From contig CADCAG010000013.1 of NCBI GenBank assembly GCA_902799355.1, forward strand, positions 1 through 56,121: a DNA stretch of 56,121 nt, written 5' to 3'. The stretch's first letter is position 1. Every line of letters begins with the position of its first letter. Shown piece by piece: positions 53,640 through 56,121 of this stretch. The notes below the pieces were generated by a model that worked only from the letters and a program-made list of their open reading frames with translations, was not told where the DNA came from and ran no database searches. A program made the position numbers and the translations under genes. Source of the stretch: an uncultured Bacteroidales bacterium. Its GTDB lineage: Bacteria > Bacteroidota > Bacteroidia > Bacteroidales > Bacteroidaceae.

Positions 53640-54368
53640 TCACTCAATGACAGTCATTCTCATTTCGATGTCATCCACAGGTCTGTCAGCACGTCCAGTA
53701 GCAGTGCCTTGTATCATTTCAACCACGTCAAGGCCTTCCTCGACCTCACCGAACACAGTATATTGGCCGTCAAGATGGGGAGTGCCACCAACAGTAGAAT
53801 AGATATTCATCTGGTCATCGGTCAACCCTGTCTTTCCCACTTTGCTCTCAGCTTCCGCAGCCAGCTTGTCTTGCAATTCCTGTAGCCCGGCACGATTTCT
53901 TTCACGGCGCATCTGCATGATTTCATCACGATGTTCTGCTGCAAGTGCATTGAATACAGCCTGAACTTTCTGCATCCTCAACTGCTTGGAAAACTGGCGA
54001 AGCTGTCCTTCGTTGTACACATCTCCCCAGACAATATAGAACTGAGATCCGCTACTGCGACGCTCTGGATTCACTTCGTCACCCTGACGTGCAGCAGCCA
54101 AGGCACCACGCTTATGGAACAACCCGTCCTTAATCTCGGCTTCAAGGGTATAACCAGGATCTCCCATACCAAGCATCTTTCCAGCAGGTGCCCCCTTTGA
54201 ATCAGGATCACCGCCCTGAATCATAAAGCCCTTAATCACTCGATGGAACAGTGTACCATCGTAATATCCCTCCTTTGCCAGCTTGAGGAAGTTATCACGA
54301 TGGATGGGAGTCTCGTCATATAGGCGAACCACGATGTCGCCAAGCATTGTTTGAATCTTTACTTTCAT
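53640..54368 (-). CDS. Cyclophilin-type peptidyl-prolyl isomerase
   Basis: The 242-residue enzyme has the cyclophilin fold: GDIVVRLYDETPIHRDNFLK, FHRVIKGFMIQGGDP with the catalytic Arg, SGSQFYIVWG and DGQYTVFGEVEEGLDVVE. A charged helical insertion of about 70 residues (LRMQKVQAVFNALAAEHRD to KLAAEAESKVGK) sits between the QFYIV and YTVFG strands, a common variant in Bacteroidota. There is no signal peptide, so it is cytosolic. It is driven from promoter segment copy B. Confidence 0.93.
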   Translation of the reverse strand: MKVKIQTMLGDIVVRLYDETPIHRDNFLKLAKEGYYDGTLFHRVIKGFMIQGGDPDSKGAPAGKMLGMGDPGYTLEAEIKDGLFHKRGALAAARQGDEVNPERRSSGSQFYIVWGDVYNEGQLRQFSKQLRMQKVQAVFNALAAEHRDEIMQMRRERNRAGLQELQDKLAAEAESKVGKTGLTDDQMNIYSTVGGTPHLDGQYTVFGEVEEGLDVVEMIQGTATGRADRPVDDIEMRMTVIE

Positions 54369-54380
54369 ATCCTATTAGTT

Positions 54381-54490
54381 TTCACAGTTATATGCCATAA
54401 TTCTCTTAAAGTATTGTAATGTTGGCTGCAAAGATACGAATAATAAAAGGAAAATGAGTACCTTTGCAGTGCGTTTTAATAGAATTTGTG
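54381..54490. repeat. Divergent promoter segment, copy B
   Basis: Pairs with 51561-51670 (about 83 percent identity). Minus-strand TATCTTTG (complement of 54429-54436) serves the isomerase gene; plus-strand TACCTTTG (54459-54466) faces the small genes at 54493 and 54605. Confidence 0.72.
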
Positions 54491-54492
54491 AA

Positions 54493-54607
54493 ATGGATTT
54501 CTTACCGAAAGACCCTGCAATACTGGTTTCAAGCGTCAACATGCTTCTGAGGGATGAAGAGTTTGACACGTTGGAATCCGTCCGATAGGCTATGACAAAA
54601 ACAAATG
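54493..54607 (+). pseudogene. Frameshifted DUF4250-like small gene
   Basis: The reading from ATG 54493 (MDFLPKDPAILVSSVNMLLR, then DEEFDTLESV) fits the small DUF4250 family, which has the LPKDP start and LLS-VN-LRD pattern. It stops at 54586, but a frame 2 bases on (from 54585) continues IGYDKNK and ends in a TGA overlapping the ATG of the next gene. A single indel near 54578-54585 would restore a protein of about 38 residues coupled to that gene. The usual length is about 60, so it may be truncated too. Confidence 0.55.
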
Positions 54608-54856
54608 ATAACGAAAGACAGTATAGAGACAGCCTACAGTTTCCTGCATCAGAAGCAGAGGATCTATATTCATTCGACGCTTGACTGGCAAAAGGATGAC
54701 ATTGAAATCGCTATTGCCTCGTATGCAGATGAAATGAGCCAGGAACTACTTGATGTTATTTCTGGTGGCAGGGCTGACTTTCTGAGAGACCACAAACGGT
54801 TTAAAGAAGACATCACCAAGGCTGTTGAGATACTGGAAAATATGCTATACATTTGA
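54605..54856 (+). CDS. Small conserved-looking protein of unknown function
   Basis: The 83-residue product reads as a helical protein: SIETAYSFLHQKQRIYIHST, LDWQKDDIEIAIASYADEM, then RADFLRDHKRFKEDITKAVE. The HSTLDWQ-DDIE pattern is one I associate with small uncharacterised Bacteroidota proteins, but I cannot name a family. It has no signal or membrane segment. Its ATG overlaps the end of the DUF4250-like remnant, so the two were probably one operon behind promoter copy B. Confidence 0.6.
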   Translation: MITKDSIETAYSFLHQKQRIYIHSTLDWQKDDIEIAIASYADEMSQELLDVISGGRADFLRDHKRFKEDITKAVEILENMLYI

Positions 54857-54866
54857 GTATGTCGGA

Positions 54867-55140
54867 ATGAAGAATGGTCGTCATCTGGTACACGCTAATA
54901 AAGGATTCTCCATTATCGGATATAAACAGTCGTCAGATAGTTTTATGCTTGATGGCATTCCTCATATAAAATGACTTGGACAAGAACTTTTTGTGTGTAG
55001 ATTTGACATAGCTCTTGCCGCCACCAATCTCCTTGACGAAACAAACTACCGCTACACCTCTTTTGGCTCCCTCTCAGAATCTTTGTATTCCTTCAACATA
55101 CGACCAAGAAATATCATTATCAAAATGCAAATAAAATTTA
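54867..55140 (+). pseudogene. C-terminal remnant of a TonB-dependent outer-membrane receptor
   Basis: From 54975 one frame reads LGQELFVCRFDIALAATNLL, then DETNYRYTSFGSLSESLYSF and NIRPRNIIIKMQIKF, the pattern of the last beta strands of a TonB-dependent receptor (NLLD--YRY, IRPRN, closing aromatic). Past the usual terminal Phe the frame runs on to 55236 with no signature. Upstream in the same frame, 35 codons from 54867 (MKNGRHLVHANKGFSIIGYK) end in TGA at 54972; they may belong to the same remnant. Everything before is gone. The gap 55141-55280 holds only the next promoter. Confidence 0.6.
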
Positions 55141-55211
55141 ATTACGAAAATGAAATAATGAAGATTTCAAGACTTGCCTTTGAACTGTTTTTTTCAATTT
55201 CGCGGAATTTC

Positions 55212-55243
55212 TTTGGCATATTCCAAAATAAAGTGTAATTTTG
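55212..55243 (+). promoter_or_regulatory. Promoter of the glycine-rich secreted protein
   Basis: TTTG (55212-55215), 20-base spacer and TAATTTTG (55236-55243): a full-consensus match, 37 bases before the ATG at 55281. Confidence 0.72.
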
Positions 55244-55280
55244 CACCCCGGAAAATGGAATTGTTAAACAAAAGATTGTT

Positions 55281-56121
55281 ATGAAGATTAAGTTTTTCTT
55301 TATTTGGTGTTTGTCCCTGCTGACAGTTCTCGAAGCGCAGGGCGAAAACGTGACGTTCCGTGTGCGCTCATGGGACGCAGTAAACAAACAGGTGGTGACC
55401 ACCACCGACACAAAGGATGCCACCGTGCTCAGCGGTGAGCACGAGAACGACAGGATAGCCCTCGGCAACGGCTACTACGTGGTGAATTCCCATACGCAGT
55501 ACAAGGTGCTCAACATCATTGGCAACGACGTACACCTCATCCTCTCGAACGGCGCTGAGCTCAACTGCGCACATGTGAAGCTGAAAGACGGCTACAAACT
55601 TCACATTCACGACGTGTCCGACCAAAGCTCGGGCAAACTCATCGTGGAGAATCATAAAGAGTATACTAAAAAAGCCGGTAAAAGAAAATATGGCAATCGG
55701 ATTAGGTGCTGCCATCGGTGGCGGTCTTGAGTGGGGCATCGGCATCAACAACGAGGTGACAATCTTCGGTGGTATTGTCGAAACTCACGTCTTTAGCGAC
55801 AACTATTCCGGTGCTGGCATTGGCGGCGGCATGAAAGCCAATCAGGGTGGACCGATAAACATCTATGGCGGTACCGTGGTATCTATGATTGATGGAGATT
55901 GGCAATCATGCTCGCATGGTGCCGGCATCGGCGGCGGCGGATGGGACGGCAACGGCGGCACAGTGAATATCTGGGGCGGCCATGTCATTGCTATCGGCGG
56001 AAAAGATGGTTGCGGCATTGGCGGCGCCGACGGTGGCAAGGGTGGCGACGTACACATCTACGGTGGCACGGTAGAAGCACGCGGTGGTGAGAAATGCTCA
56101 GCCATCGGCGGCTACAGAGGC
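55281..56121 (+). pseudogene. Frameshifted secreted glycine-rich repeat protein, 3' end outside window
   Basis: The frame from ATG 55281 has a signal peptide (MKIKFFFIWCLSLLTVLEAQ) and a beta-rich N-terminal domain (NVTFRVRSWDAVNKQVVTT to LKDGYKLHIHDVSDQSSGKL), and stops at 55730. The frame one base on continues without a stop to the window end with repeats of the type GAGIGGG...NIYGGTV...GG (from MAIGLGAAIGGGLEWGIGI), like beta-helix adhesin-type proteins. Shortening the A6 run at about 55667-55672 by one base would join the two frames. It could be a true frameshift, a phase-variable homopolymer or a sequencing error. Confidence 0.7.

Noticed and set aside
3-56121. CRISPR array
   Set aside because: The tandem arrays seen have units of 7-10 bases or are coding; no 24-40 base repeats with equal unique spacers and no cas genes.
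1-56121. tRNA, rRNA or insertion-sequence transposase genes
   Set aside because: No cloverleaf, rRNA stretch or DDE/HUH transposase motif could be recognised on either strand.

Overview
The window reads as a Bacteroidota chromosome, most likely Bacteroidales close to Prevotella. Three things point there: repeated TAnnTTTG-type -7 promoter boxes (9011-9042, 28184-28191, 51783-51790, 55236-55243), a division/cell-wall (dcw) cluster in the order mraZ-rsmH-ftsL-ftsI-murE-mraY-murD-ftsW-murG-murC-ftsQ-ftsA-ftsZ without murF or ddl, and genes that look like the glycine-lipid acyltransferases of Bacteroides. The assignment rests on gene content and promoter style only. No rRNA or tRNA gene was seen.

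Layout. 1-4.3 kb: a partial type VI secretion tube gene (tssD) diverges from a membrane SpoIIE-type phosphatase, followed by gpmI. 4.3-5.7 kb: a gene-free tract full of inverted and dispersed repeats. 5.7-9.0 kb: a BRCT exonuclease, two secreted proteins of unknown role, a nested inverted-repeat element and a YafQ-type toxin-antitoxin pair, all on the minus strand. 9.1-28.2 kb: one long minus-strand run from mraZ to ftsZ, continued by a sodium/amino-acid symporter and a second SpoIIE-type phosphatase; its head carries a clear three-repeat MraZ operator. 28.3-33.5 kb (plus strand): two glycine-lipid-type acyltransferases, then an HprK-like kinase, an S24/S26 peptidase, a PqqD-like protein and an ABC transporter.

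33.5-47.2 kb: a GH31 glycosidase (minus) and a GH3 beta-glucosidase (plus) flank the most unusual block, a five-gene plus-strand run at 35800-44914. It encodes a zinc-ribbon protein, a transmembrane Ser/Thr kinase with a peptidoglycan-binding-like domain, a four-module AAA+ protein, a zinc-ribbon/FHA protein and a PP2C phosphatase. The kinase tail carries eight perfect PQKTAVA peptides and the FHA protein carries one PQRTAVA, which suggests a phosphothreonine/FHA circuit. 47.2-48.0 kb holds two gene remnants with large internal deletions (GH35-like and ZIP-like). 48.1-56.1 kb has msrA, an M13 peptidase lipoprotein, RidA, a nitroreductase, a MATE transporter fused to an RsbW-like ATPase domain, a cyclophilin, small or decayed genes, and a frameshifted glycine-rich secreted protein that runs off the window.

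A second theme is repeats. At least eight gene junctions inside operons carry short tandem repeats with 7-, 8- or 9-base units, usually overlapping or touching the stop codon of the upstream gene; a related heptamer array sits in frame inside the GH3 gene. A 110-bp divergent promoter segment also occurs twice (51561-51670 and 54381-54490, about 83 percent identical by hand count).
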